From positions 1 through 25,615 of the forward strand of contig CAMLJW010000013.1 of the NCBI GenBank assembly GCA_946480485.1: DNA of 25,615 bases. Reading direction: 5' to 3'. Of this stretch, positions 1-6,742 are shown piece after piece; the stretch's first letter is position 1, and each line of letters starts with the position of its first letter. The stretch is from an uncultured Streptomyces sp. (GTDB taxonomy: Bacteria > Actinomycetota > Actinomycetes > Streptomycetales > Streptomycetaceae). Below the pieces are notes generated by a model that searched no databases, was not told the DNA's origin, and worked only from the letters and a program-made list of their open reading frames with translations. The position numbers and the translations under genes are program-made.

Positions 1-27
1 CGAAACACGCCGTAGTTCTTGAAGTGC

Positions 28-49
28 TCTCCCGGCTGAAGCCGGGAGA
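28..49 (-). other. IS605 right-end hairpin / omega RNA 3' stem
   Basis: A perfect 9-bp inverted repeat (TCTCCCGGC at 28-36, GCCGGGAGA at 41-49) with a 4-base loop lies just after the tnpB stop codon. In IS605 elements such a stem sits in the 3' part of the tnpB-linked guide RNA and just inside the right end. On the minus strand it is followed by CACTTCAAG, resembling the usual end of the scaffold, so the last bases of the window (about 1-19) would be the former guide or target side. Confidence 0.6.
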
Positions 50-56
50 TTCCCTT

Positions 57-215
57 CTACCTTGCGGTGGCGGGCTTGACGCCTCGTGGGCGCCTGACGG
101 CTGCCCTCCCGGCAGCCGGGACGAGCGCGTGGCCCATCCGGTACAGGTGCAGGCCGTTCCGGGCGGCGTTGGGGTCGGCATTGCCCGACCGTCCGCAGTC
201 CGGGTTCTTGCATCC
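57..215 (-). pseudogene. tnpB: TnpB C-terminal remnant
   Basis: The minus-strand reading frame ending at 57 contains a cysteine pair (CKNPDC), then CGRSGNADPNAARN and the tail HLYRMGHALVPA...GVKPATAR. The N-A-A-R-N box after a Cys pair is the hallmark of the C-terminal zinc ribbon and last RuvC motif of TnpB, the RNA-guided nuclease of IS605-family transposons. Upstream of the first cysteine (about base 215) the frame continues only as unrelated sequence, so the nuclease catalytic domain is lost. Only about 50 of the usual 380-400 residues remain. It cannot be functional as a nuclease. Confidence 0.75.
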
Positions 216-328
216 GGGAGGACCAGGCCACGTTCGTCCGCTTACCCGGGACCTCCCCAAGGCCCCCGCTTTGTACGCGCAGCGGTTACGGTGCTGCCGT
301 GGTGATCGATGGCGAGGGGGCGGGAACG

Positions 329-1420
329 ATGCCTGGAACCGTGCTGCTGCTCGCGGCTTCGCCGGCGGGCAAGGGCTGTCTGGTGGACGCGGCGTCGGTG
401 CTTCCGGTGCTCGCGGCGGTGGCGCCCGCGGTGCTCGCCGGGACGGACACCGCGAACGTGGTCGAGCTGGCCGACCCGCTGGAGCCCCAGGCGGTCCTGA
501 CCCGTCTGCGCGCCGCCGCGACGGCCCCCGGCCCGCTCACGGTCTTCCTCACCGGCCAGCTCCAACTCGACCGCCGCCAGCGGCTTCCGCACCTGGCGCT
601 GGCCCGTACGACCCCGTCGACCGTCCGCTACACCGGGTTCCCCTGGCACTGGATCCGTGAGGAGCTGCGGCTGCGCGCGCCGGGAAGTACGACGGTGTTC
701 GCCGACCTGCACGCCGACGCGGAGGCCTGGCAGCGCCTCGTCACGCAGCCGCTCGCCGTCGGGCCGGAGGTCCGGTTGTACGGCCGCGTCGCCCCGCCGC
801 CGCCGAGGCGTACGGTCGCGACGCCGTCGTACATGAGGGCCGTCGCCACCATCCTGCGCAGCGGCCACCGTCCGCCGCCGCGGCAGCTCCATCAGCAGGC
901 GCTCACGCGGGCGCTGGGTGAGGAACAGCAGGGGGTGCTGCGGGACATGGTGCTGGCCGTCGATCCGGTGGCGGCCGCGCCCGCCGACCCCCACGCCACA
1001 ATCACCGCCGCCGTCCAGGCCGGGCGGCACGGCGAGGCGGCCGCGCTGGCCGCGCAGTGGGAGCAGGCCGCGCTGCGTCATCACGGCCCCGGCAGCGACG
1101 AGGTCATCCACTGGATGGAGGTACGGGCGGACCTGGCCATGTTCGCCGGGGATTCGGTAGGCAGCTGCCGGACCTGGATGGCCGTGACCGACGTACGGCT
1201 CGGCGCGGGCCAGGCCCCCGATGCCCCCGCCGTCGAGGCGGCCGCCGACCGGGCCCACCACCAGTGGGGCCGCATCGGTGACGTGGGTGTGGCCCGCGAA
1301 CTGGGCTCGGCCCTGGCCGAGTTGCGCCGTTTGGTGCCGGGCCGCCGCGAGGGCGCGCTTCAGGACGTCCACCGGCGGTTGGCACGACTCCGGGCAACGT
1401 CAACGCAGCAGGTGGGCTGA
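329..1420 (+). CDS. Conserved hypothetical protein, possible caspase-like N-terminal fold and TPR-like C-terminal helices
   Basis: A 363-residue soluble protein with no signal peptide or membrane segment. The ATG at 329 was chosen because GAGGGGG at 314-320 is a well-placed ribosome site; an in-frame GTG at 299 lacks one. The N-terminal 150 residues alternate hydrophobic strands and helices (LLLAAS near residue 5, LTVFLTGQL near 90, TVFADLHAD near 135), like an alpha/beta caspase or CHAT-type fold, but I see no convincing His/Cys dyad. The C-terminal half (about 230-363) is helical and rich in Ala, Leu and Arg, as in TPR-like repeats. It stands alone, with the IS remnant upstream and a non-coding gap after it. 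The function is unknown and the fold suggestion is weak. Confidence 0.6.
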   Translation: MPGTVLLLAASPAGKGCLVDAASVLPVLAAVAPAVLAGTDTANVVELADPLEPQAVLTRLRAAATAPGPLTVFLTGQLQLDRRQRLPHLALARTTPSTVRYTGFPWHWIREELRLRAPGSTTVFADLHADAEAWQRLVTQPLAVGPEVRLYGRVAPPPPRRTVATPSYMRAVATILRSGHRPPPRQLHQQALTRALGEEQQGVLRDMVLAVDPVAAAPADPHATITAAVQAGRHGEAAALAAQWEQAALRHHGPGSDEVIHWMEVRADLAMFAGDSVGSCRTWMAVTDVRLGAGQAPDAPAVEAAADRAHHQWGRIGDVGVARELGSALAELRRLVPGRREGALQDVHRRLARLRATSTQQVG

Positions 1421-1737
1421 GGTCAGCAGCGGTGTCGTGCAGGCCGACTGGGCACGTGACCTGCATCTTCGTCGTGATCGCTGCTACACCACATCGCGGG
1501 ACACGACCCCTGCCACCGCTTGGGGGCTCACTCACGCATCGCATACCGGAACACACTCAAGCGCCGTCGATCACCACCTGTTCGCTACCCCGCCGACCGT
1601 CTGCCTCTCGATGTCTCCGCACCCCGTGCTCAAGGGTGTCCCACAGTGTTGTGCTTCGATGTACGTGACGTGCAGGACTTGTACGCACGGCGGAGGTGCC
1701 GGGTACTGCCGGACTTCCGCAGACTTCGGCGGGGGGC
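1421..1737. other. Intergenic region upstream of the sigma factor gene
   Basis: About 317 bases lie between the hypothetical gene and the sigma factor. Base composition is more mixed than in the flanking genes, and no reading frame here looks protein-like. A GGAAC at 1547-1551 resembles the -35 box of ECF-type promoters, but the following TC lies only 14 bases on, shorter than the usual spacing, so I do not call a promoter. No tRNA or clear terminator hairpin was seen. Confidence 0.4.
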
Positions 1738-2247
1738 ATGACCGAGGAAGAGTTCGACGCGTTCTACGCCGCCGCGTTCCCCCGGCTCACCGGGCAGCTC
1801 TACGCGTTCACCGGGGACCACGGCGAGGCGCAGGACGTCGTCCAGGAGGCGTTCGTACGCGCCTGGGACCGGCGGCGGGACTTCCTGGCCGACGGGGCTC
1901 CGGAGGCGTGGATCCGCACCGTGGCGCTGCGGCTCGCGGTGAGCCGCTGGCGACGGGCGCGGCGCTGGCTGGAGTTGGTGCGCCGCAGTCCCCCGCAGGG
2001 GCACACGCCCGGTCCCGGCCCGGAGCGCACCACGCTCGTCGAGGCGCTGCGGACGCTGCCCGAGACACAGCGCACGGCTGTCGTTCTGCACCATCTGTGC
2101 GACTTGAGTGTCGAACAGGTAGCCTCCGAAACCGGTGCGCCCGTGGGCACGGTCAAGGCCCGGCTGTCCCGTGGCCGGGCGGCGCTGGCGCGGTGGCTGA
2201 GCGAGGCCGACGAACTGGGTGAGAGGGAGGAGGACTGTGTCCGATGA
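1738..2247 (+). CDS. ECF RNA polymerase sigma factor (SigE-like family)
   Basis: A 169-residue group 4 (ECF) sigma factor that would redirect RNA polymerase to a specific promoter set. Region 2 covers about residues 5-70 (FDAFYAAAFPRLTGQLYAFTG, then DVVQEAFVRAWDRR and WIRTVALRLAVSRWRRARR). Region 4 covers about 105-160 (LRTLPETQRTAVVLHHLCDLSVEQVA, then the recognition helix VGTVKARLSRGRAAL). The ATG at 1738 matches the usual family start, although the G-run before it is almost touching. An in-frame GTG at 1696 would add 14 unusual residues. The stop overlaps the start of the next gene, a membrane-anchored protein, the usual layout for an ECF factor and a partner or controller. Confidence 0.92.
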   Translation: MTEEEFDAFYAAAFPRLTGQLYAFTGDHGEAQDVVQEAFVRAWDRRRDFLADGAPEAWIRTVALRLAVSRWRRARRWLELVRRSPPQGHTPGPGPERTTLVEALRTLPETQRTAVVLHHLCDLSVEQVASETGAPVGTVKARLSRGRAALARWLSEADELGEREEDCVR

Positions 2248-2959
2248 GCCCACACCCCGCGAGGGCGCCGAGCCGGGCGGTTCAGGCTGTTCCGAAGCCG
2301 GATCCGACCGCTTCCGACTGGCCGTCGGGCTCCATGAGTCGGCCCGGGTCCACGAGATCCCCCTCCCCGTACCCGGCGCTGAGATCCGCCACCGCGCCGT
2401 ACGCCGTCGGCGGCGCCGGCACGTCTGGCTGGCGGCGGTCGGCGCCGGTGCCGTGGCCACCATGTCCCTGGTGCTGACCACGGCCGTCACCGGTGGGAAG
2501 GCCGGCCGCTCCACTCCGCCCGCCGTGGCGTACGCGGCCCCCCAGCCGCTGCCCGACCGTATCGGGCGCGCGACCGCCACGGTCAACCTCTCCCGGCGCG
2601 AACTGACCGTGGCGGGCCGAATCCTGCCCATCTCCTCGGGCACGGCCAAGGCGCCCACCCCGACGGGCCGTATGACGGTCACCGCCAAGTACAAGGTGCG
2701 GGTGCTGTCCGCCGATTCGGCCGGCTCCGGGCAGTACGGGGTGAAGACGCCGTGGGTGATCCAGTTGCGCACCCCCCAGAACCGTACGAACTACATCGTC
2801 GCCTTCACCCTGGACGAGAAGGCGCCCGGCAACTACGACAGCACGACGGGCTGGATCGGCTTGCGCCGCACCGACGCGGAGTGGCTTTACCGGCGCCTCG
2901 ACCGGGGCGCGGTGGTGGCGGTGGTGGGGGCGGCGCCGACATCGTCCCGTGCCTCCTGA
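2237..2959 (+). CDS. Membrane-anchored L,D-transpeptidase-like (YkuD) protein lacking the catalytic Cys
   Basis: A 240-residue protein. GTG at 2237 follows AGGGAGGAGG and overlaps the sigma factor gene by 11 bases, so the two are translationally coupled. Residues 1-60 are cytoplasmic and end in an Arg-rich stretch. A single membrane helix spans about 62-85. Residues 110-230 fit a YkuD domain: TATVNLSRRELTVAG, then APTPTGRMTV, then the closing DAEWLYRRLDRGAVVAVVG. Active YkuD enzymes form 3-3 cross-links in peptidoglycan and need an SHGC motif. Here the aligned place reads DSTTGWIGLR (201-210), with no Cys or His. It may bind wall or act as anti-sigma factor rather than as an enzyme. The fold call is firm; the role is inferred. 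Confidence 0.75.
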   Translation: MSDEPTPREGAEPGGSGCSEAGSDRFRLAVGLHESARVHEIPLPVPGAEIRHRAVRRRRRRHVWLAAVGAGAVATMSLVLTTAVTGGKAGRSTPPAVAYAAPQPLPDRIGRATATVNLSRRELTVAGRILPISSGTAKAPTPTGRMTVTAKYKVRVLSADSAGSGQYGVKTPWVIQLRTPQNRTNYIVAFTLDEKAPGNYDSTTGWIGLRRTDAEWLYRRLDRGAVVAVVGAAPTSSRAS

Positions 2960-2970
2960 CGCGTCTTCCC

Positions 2971-3130
2971 GGACCGAGACGGACCCAGAGGGACCCAGAG
3001 GGACCCAGAGGGACCGAGAGGGACCGAGAGGGACCGAGAGGGACCGAGAGGGACCGAGAGGGACCGAGACGGACCCAGACGGACCCAGTGGGACCAAGAC
3101 GGACCCAGGCGGGCCAAGGCGGGCCAAGGC
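2971..3130. repeat. 10-bp tandem repeat (minisatellite), 16 units
   Basis: Sixteen exact 10-base units, consensus GGACC[G/C]AGA[G/C], run in register from 2971 to 3130, with a decayed 17th unit at 3131-3140. Units 5-9 (3011-3060) are identical; variants accumulate at both edges, ending as GGGCCAAGGC at 3111-3130. That pattern is typical of growth by slippage or unequal exchange. The strand is purine-rich. It lies between the YkuD-like gene, which ends 11 bases before it, and the NfeD-like remnant, so it may mark a deletion point. Confidence 0.95.
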
Positions 3131-3142
3131 GGTCCGGGTTTC

Positions 3143-3316
3143 CGGCGTCACGGGCTCGGGGTCGCGTTCCCCTTCTGCCAGGCCCAGGCCGCGATTTCGG
3201 GCCAGCCGGTGAAGTACGCGGCCAAGAGCGCCGTTCCGGTGGCGCGGGGCGCCGAGATCTGGGTCGAGGAAACGCTGTCGCCGACATCGGTGGCGGTCCG
3301 CCCGGTCGAGCGCTGA
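3143..3316 (+). pseudogene. C-terminal remnant of an NfeD-like membrane protein
   Basis: Just after the minisatellite one frame reads protein-like to a TGA at 3314-3316, with segments GVAFPFCQAQAAISGQPVKY, AKSAVPVARGAEIWVEETL and SPTSVAVRPVER. The pattern of a gly-rich strand, V-x-x-G-x-x-[VI]-x-V and a terminal V-x-V-R-P resembles the OB-fold domain that ends NfeD proteins, which are commonly encoded next to flotillins. A flotillin gene follows 170 bases later. No start codon or membrane helices remain upstream; the frame runs into the repeat. This is probably the tail of a deleted NfeD partner. The identification is by pattern and context only. Confidence 0.35.
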
Positions 3317-3403
3317 CCTGCGGCCGAACCGCCGTACATCACTCGTACCGATCTGCCCTGCGCATGCGCACCCATGACGCGTATGACTGGGCATCAGCAC
3401 CTG

Positions 3404-3441
3404 TCCGTCATCCGCCTGCCGGTCCGTCATCCGCGTGCCGG
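3404..3441 (+). repeat. 19-bp direct tandem repeat in the flotillin leader
   Basis: Two adjacent 19-base copies, TCCGTCATCCGC[C/G]TGCCGG, at 3404-3422 and 3423-3441, differ at one base. They end 45 bases before the flotillin start and sit between the NfeD-like remnant and the ribosome site. Two head-to-tail copies on one helix face (19 bases is close to two turns) could be a protein-binding site or a recent duplication. Confidence 0.85.
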
Positions 3442-3452
3442 TCCTATCGAAC

Positions 3453-3472
3453 TGCCGTCCGCTGGGACGGCA
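3453..3472 (+). promoter_or_regulatory. Leader stem-loop directly before the flotillin ribosome site
   Basis: A perfect 8-bp stem (TGCCGTCC at 3453-3460, GGACGGCA at 3465-3472) with a 4-base loop is followed at once by AAAAGGGAAG, the ribosome site of the flotillin gene. It may stabilise the leader or affect initiation. There is no T-run, so it is not a normal terminator. Confidence 0.5.
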
Positions 3473-3486
3473 AAAGGGAAGTCCTC

Positions 3487-4911
3487 ATGAGTCCAGTCGT
3501 CATCGCCGCCGTGGGAGTCGTCGTACTCCTCGTGGTGCTCGCGCTCGTCGTCGTCACCCGCTACAAGGTGGCCGGCCCGAGCGAGGCCTTCATCGTCACC
3601 GGGCGGCGCGGCAAGCAGGCCACCGACCCGTCGACCGGTCGGGTCTTCACCGACAACAGCGGGCAGAAGGTCGTGGTCGGCGGCGGCGTGTTCGTCGTGC
3701 CGTTCGTGCAGCAGAAGTTCACCCTCGACCTGTCCTCGCGGCACATCCCCGTCGCCGTGCGCGGAGCGGTCACGCTGCGCGGGGTGAAGGCGAACCTGGA
3801 GGGTGTGGCCATCGTCAAGGTGGGCGGTACCGAGGACTCCATCCGCGCCGCCGCGCAGCGGTTCCTGATGCAGCAGGGCGGGATCGTCGGCTTCACCCAG
3901 GAGGTGCTCTCCGGCGCGCTGCGTTCCATCGTGGGCCGGATGTCGGTGGAGGACATCATCCGGGACCGGGCCGCGTTCGCCGGGCAGGTGGCGGAGGAGG
4001 CCGAGGCGAGTCTGTCCGGACAGGGTCTCGTCCTCGACGCCTTCCAGATCCAGGACATCACTACCGAGGGCTCCTACCTGGAGGACCTGGGCCGTCCGGA
4101 GGCCGCGCGGGCCAAGCAGGAGGCCGACATCGCGGAGGCGGTGGCCCGGCGGGCCGCCGAGCAGGCACGGCTGAAGGCGGAGGAGGAGATCGCGATCGCC
4201 CAGCGGACCTTCGCCCTCAAGCAGGCCGAGATCAAGGCGGAGACCGACGAGGCCGCGGCGCGTGCCGCCGCCGCCGGCCCGCTGGCCCAGGCGGCGCGGA
4301 ACCAGGAGGTCCTGACCGAGCAGGAGAAGGTCGCCGAACGGCAGGCCGCACTGACCGACCGCGAACTGGACACCAAGGTCCGCAAGCCCGCCGACGCCGC
4401 CCGCTACCAGGCCGAACAGGAGGCCGAGGCACGCCGTATCGCGCTGGTCAAGCAGGCCGAGGCGGAAGCCCAGCGGTCCCGGCTGACCGGTGAGGGGGAG
4501 AAGGCACACCGTGCCGCGCTCGCCGACGCGGTCCGTATCGAGGGTGAGGCGGAGGCCGTCGCGATCGGCGCGAAGGGTGCCGCCGAGGCGGAGGCCATGC
4601 GGAGGAAGGCGGACGCGTTCGCCCAGTACGGGGACGCGGCCGTGCTCCAGATGCTCGTCGAGGTGCTGCCACAGGTCGTCGCCAAGGCGTCCGAGCCGCT
4701 CAGCGCGGTCGACAAGATGACGGTGATCTCGACGGACGGCGCGAGCCAGCTGTCGCGTACCGTCGCGGACAACGTCGCGCAGGGCGTCGAACTCCTCAGC
4801 TCCACCACCGGGGTCGACATCGTCGAGCTGCTGAAGGGCATCACCGCGGGTCGCGCGGGCCAGCCGGCCGTACCCGCGGAGGCCAACGGGGAGATAGAGG
4901 TGACCGGCTGA
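3487..4911 (+). CDS. Flotillin / SPFH-domain membrane protein
   Basis: A 474-residue flotillin. Such proteins form oligomers in ordered membrane microdomains and organise membrane fluidity, signalling and envelope machinery. Residues 2-24 form an N-terminal membrane helix. The SPFH/PHB domain follows to about 200 (YKVAGPSEAFIVTGRRG, GGGVFVVPFVQQ, LSGALRSIVGRMSVEDIIRDR). Residues 200-390 are a long Ala/Glu-rich helical coiled coil (RPEAARAKQEADIAEAVARR onward), and the hydrophobic C-terminal part after 390 includes AVLQMLVEVLPQVVAKASEP. The ATG at 3487 has AAGGGAAG at 3474-3481. The length is normal for the family. A perfect hairpin follows the stop. Flotillins usually neighbour an NfeD gene; here only a tail of one seems to remain upstream. 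Confidence 0.93.
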   Translation: MSPVVIAAVGVVVLLVVLALVVVTRYKVAGPSEAFIVTGRRGKQATDPSTGRVFTDNSGQKVVVGGGVFVVPFVQQKFTLDLSSRHIPVAVRGAVTLRGVKANLEGVAIVKVGGTEDSIRAAAQRFLMQQGGIVGFTQEVLSGALRSIVGRMSVEDIIRDRAAFAGQVAEEAEASLSGQGLVLDAFQIQDITTEGSYLEDLGRPEAARAKQEADIAEAVARRAAEQARLKAEEEIAIAQRTFALKQAEIKAETDEAAARAAAAGPLAQAARNQEVLTEQEKVAERQAALTDRELDTKVRKPADAARYQAEQEAEARRIALVKQAEAEAQRSRLTGEGEKAHRAALADAVRIEGEAEAVAIGAKGAAEAEAMRRKADAFAQYGDAAVLQMLVEVLPQVVAKASEPLSAVDKMTVISTDGASQLSRTVADNVAQGVELLSSTTGVDIVELLKGITAGRAGQPAVPAEANGEIEVTG

Positions 4912-4930
4912 CACCGCGCGTTAGGCGTAC

Positions 4931-4955
4931 GGGGCGGCCCTGTTCGGGCCGCCCC
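4931..4955 (+). terminator. Terminator hairpin after the flotillin gene
   Basis: A perfect 10-bp GC-only stem (GGGGCGGCCC at 4931-4940, GGGCCGCCCC at 4946-4955) with a 5-base loop begins 20 bases after the flotillin stop. The lack of a T-run is normal for Streptomyces terminators. Confidence 0.8.
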
Positions 4956-4963
4956 GCGATCAT

Positions 4964-4991
4964 CGGCTGAGCAACTGACCGGCTGAGCAAC
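4964..4991 (+). repeat. 12-bp direct repeat after the flotillin terminator
   Basis: CGGCTGAGCAAC occurs at 4964-4975 and again at 4980-4991, 16 bases apart, with ACCGG-like sequence around each copy. No function is apparent; it may be a short slippage duplication. Confidence 0.6.
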
Positions 4992-5044
4992 AGGCAGGCG
5001 ACCAGCTACCAGTGAGCAGACCTCAGGGCTCGCCCGGGCCAACT

Positions 5045-5066
5045 GAGCCGGACAGATGTCCGGCTC
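5045..5066. promoter_or_regulatory. 22-bp near-perfect palindrome, candidate operator or second terminator
   Basis: GAGCCGGACA at 5045-5054 and TGTCCGGCTC at 5057-5066 are exact inverted arms separated by two bases. The tight dyad with a GACA-GA-TGTC core looks like a binding site for a dimeric regulator. It lies about 130 bases before the membrane glycosyltransferase gene. As RNA it could also fold, so a terminator role is not excluded. Confidence 0.5.
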
Positions 5067-5152
5067 ACCCCTCCGCCACGTTGCGCCGCATCCTTGGCGA
5101 TATGCGCTAATTTGGGCCCTGTTTTCCGAATATCGTCTTCGCCTCGCAGGGC

Positions 5153-5190
5153 GTAGGGCGAAAGGCCCCTACTGCCTGTAGGGCGAAGGG
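5153..5190 (+). promoter_or_regulatory. Candidate ribosome-site switch with two competing hairpins
   Basis: GTAGGGCGAA occurs at 5153-5162 and again at 5178-5187; the second copy leads into the ribosome site GAAGGG at 5185-5190. The single CCCTAC at 5167-5172 can pair with the first copy (8-base loop) or with the second (5-base loop), but not both. Pairing with the second would fold the region just before the ribosome site. The geometry is visible in the sequence; a regulatory role is inference. Confidence 0.35.
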
Positions 5191-5193
5191 TGG

Positions 5194-6690
5194 ATGATGC
5201 CCAAGACCTTGAACATCCCGCTCGTCGGTGCAGAGCGCCGCGGTGCCCTGTCATCGTCGGTCGGCAGGTCCCGGAGTACCAGCGGCGGCCAGGGCTGGCT
5301 GGCACTCGGGGCGGGCGCCTTCACGCTGGCTCAACTGGTCCTCGTACGCCCGGATATGGGCCTCGGCTGGGACGAGACGGTGTACGTCAGCCAGGTCAGC
5401 TCCCACGCCCCGGCGGCGTACTTCAGTGCACCGCGCGCCCGCGGGGTCACCCTGCTGGTCGCGCCCATCACCTCGTGGTCGTCCTCCACGGAGTTGCTGC
5501 GGGTCTACCTGGCGCTGCTGTCCGGCCTCGGACTGTTCCTGGCGCTGCGTGCCTGGCGGGGGTTGTTCCCGATCCGGGTGCTGGGCCTGGCGGGCGCGCT
5601 GTTCGCGACGCTGTGGGTGAACCTGTTCTACGGCCCGCAGGCCATGCCCAATTACTGGGTCGCGATCGGCGGTCTGGCATGCGTCGGTTACTTCCTGCAC
5701 GCCCGCGCGGACCGTGTCGACCGGGCGGCGCTGTGGGGTGTGGGCGTAAGCGCGGCGCTGATCGCCTGGATGCGGCCCATGGACGCCGTCTACGTCACTG
5801 CGCCGCTGCTGGCTCTGCTGGTGTGTGTCCGCCGCCGGGGGCGCGGGCGGCTGCTGGCGGCACTTGTCATGGGGCTGATGGCCGGGGCGGTCGAGTGGAT
5901 CGTCGAGGCGTACGTCAGCTACGGCGGCCTCGGAGAGCGGCTGGCCCGGGCCTCCTGGATCCAGGACGGACTGGGATGGAACTTCGCCGTCGACGACCAG
6001 ATGCGCGGCCTCGGCGGGAACACCCTGTGCCGTCCGTGCGACGGCCCGATGCCGCCCGTGGTGGTGACGCTCTGGTGGTTCGTTCTCCCTTTGGTCGCCG
6101 CCCTCGGACTGGCCGTCGCCGTCCGCGCCCGACGGACGAGCCGCACGCTGCTGCCCCTGGCCTGCGCCGCGACAGCCGGCTTCCCCTATCTGTTCCTGAT
6201 CGGATACGCCGCACCGCGCTTCCTGCAGCCCTCCTACGCGCTGCTGGCGATCCCCGTGGCCGACGCGCTCATCCACCTGGTCACCACCCCGAACCGGGTA
6301 CGGCGGAACGTGGTCGTGCCACTGGTCGCGCTCGCTCTCGCCGGGCATCTCGCGGTGCAGTACGTGGTACTGGAGCACGTCGTGGACCGCACCACCACCA
6401 ACCGCCGCGACTGGTCCCGCACGGCGGGCGAACTGCACCGGCTCGGCGTACGGCCGCCCTGCCTGCTGACGGGGCACGAGTCCATCCCGATCGCCTTCTA
6501 CACCGGGTGCTCCTCGGGAAACACTGGCGGCAACAACGCCAGCACCACCCCGGCGGCCATCGAACGCACCGCCCGACGGCTCCCGGTCGCCGTCCTCACC
6601 CCACTCGGCGGACAACCACCCGCGTACGCCCGGACGTGGGTGCCCCACCGGATCGGGAACCTGCGGATCCACGTAGCACCGGGACATTGA
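5194..6690 (+). CDS. Multi-pass membrane protein, GT39-like glycosyltransferase
   Basis: A 498-residue integral membrane protein of the GT-C class. Such enzymes use lipid-linked sugars to modify proteins or envelope polymers on the outer face of the membrane. After a short hydrophilic N-terminus and a first helix (about 33-52) comes GLGWDETVYVSQ (about 56-67), where the W-D-E acidic pair fits the GT39 catalytic loop. About ten more hydrophobic helices follow, with long stretches near 105-125, 185-230, 280-310 and 330-380, then a soluble extracytoplasmic tail from about 395. Two adjacent ATGs (5194, 5197) are possible starts; GAAGGG at 5185-5190 fits 5197 slightly better. It stands alone. The substrate cannot be told. 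Confidence 0.7.
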   Translation: MMPKTLNIPLVGAERRGALSSSVGRSRSTSGGQGWLALGAGAFTLAQLVLVRPDMGLGWDETVYVSQVSSHAPAAYFSAPRARGVTLLVAPITSWSSSTELLRVYLALLSGLGLFLALRAWRGLFPIRVLGLAGALFATLWVNLFYGPQAMPNYWVAIGGLACVGYFLHARADRVDRAALWGVGVSAALIAWMRPMDAVYVTAPLLALLVCVRRRGRGRLLAALVMGLMAGAVEWIVEAYVSYGGLGERLARASWIQDGLGWNFAVDDQMRGLGGNTLCRPCDGPMPPVVVTLWWFVLPLVAALGLAVAVRARRTSRTLLPLACAATAGFPYLFLIGYAAPRFLQPSYALLAIPVADALIHLVTTPNRVRRNVVVPLVALALAGHLAVQYVVLEHVVDRTTTNRRDWSRTAGELHRLGVRPPCLLTGHESIPIAFYTGCSSGNTGGNNASTTPAAIERTARRLPVAVLTPLGGQPPAYARTWVPHRIGNLRIHVAPGH

Positions 6691-6710
6691 GGAACCCCCC
6701 GTGGGGCCTC
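6689..6710. terminator. Weak bidirectional terminator between convergent genes
   Basis: GAGG at 6689-6692 pairs with CCTC at 6707-6710 and CCCC with GGGG inside, leaving a 3-base loop and a small bulge. It lies between the stop codons of the convergent glycosyltransferase and ion-channel genes, where a shared terminator is expected. The stem is modest. Confidence 0.4.
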
Positions 6711-6742
6711 GGCAGCCGCTCCTCGACGGTGTCGTCCGCAGG

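Larger units (their letters stand above)
20..215 (-). mobile_element. IS200/IS605-type element remnant (tnpB 3' end plus terminal hairpin)
   Basis: Read on the minus strand, this stretch contains the zinc-finger tail of a TnpB protein, its stop codon, and about ten bases later a strong hairpin typical of the right end of IS605-family elements. In this family the right end also supplies the 3' end of the guide (omega) RNA. The rest of tnpB and the left end are absent, because the recognisable coding similarity stops near base 215. The element is therefore a dead fragment. The flanking bases 1-20 would correspond to the old guide or target flank. The family call rests on motif recognition, not on a database search. 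Confidence 0.7.

Noticed and set aside
242..1372. Long minus-strand frame opposite the hypothetical gene
   Set aside because: Arg/Gly/His-rich composition typical of the antisense of a GC-rich gene; no motifs.
1547..1567. Possible ECF-type autoregulatory promoter before the sigma gene
   Set aside because: GGAAC is present but the distance to the TC element is too short for the usual SigE-type spacing.
2949..3212. Repeat-encoded charged proteins (PRGTERDREG-type) in all three forward frames
   Set aside because: Any 10-bp array lacking stops gives such frames. No start with a ribosome site is evident and the frames conflict with one another.
2752..4911. A 719-codon open frame that runs from the YkuD-like gene through the minisatellite into the flotillin
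   Set aside because: The first 245 codons read repeat and non-coding sequence. The flotillin has its own ATG at 3487 with a ribosome site and membrane helix.
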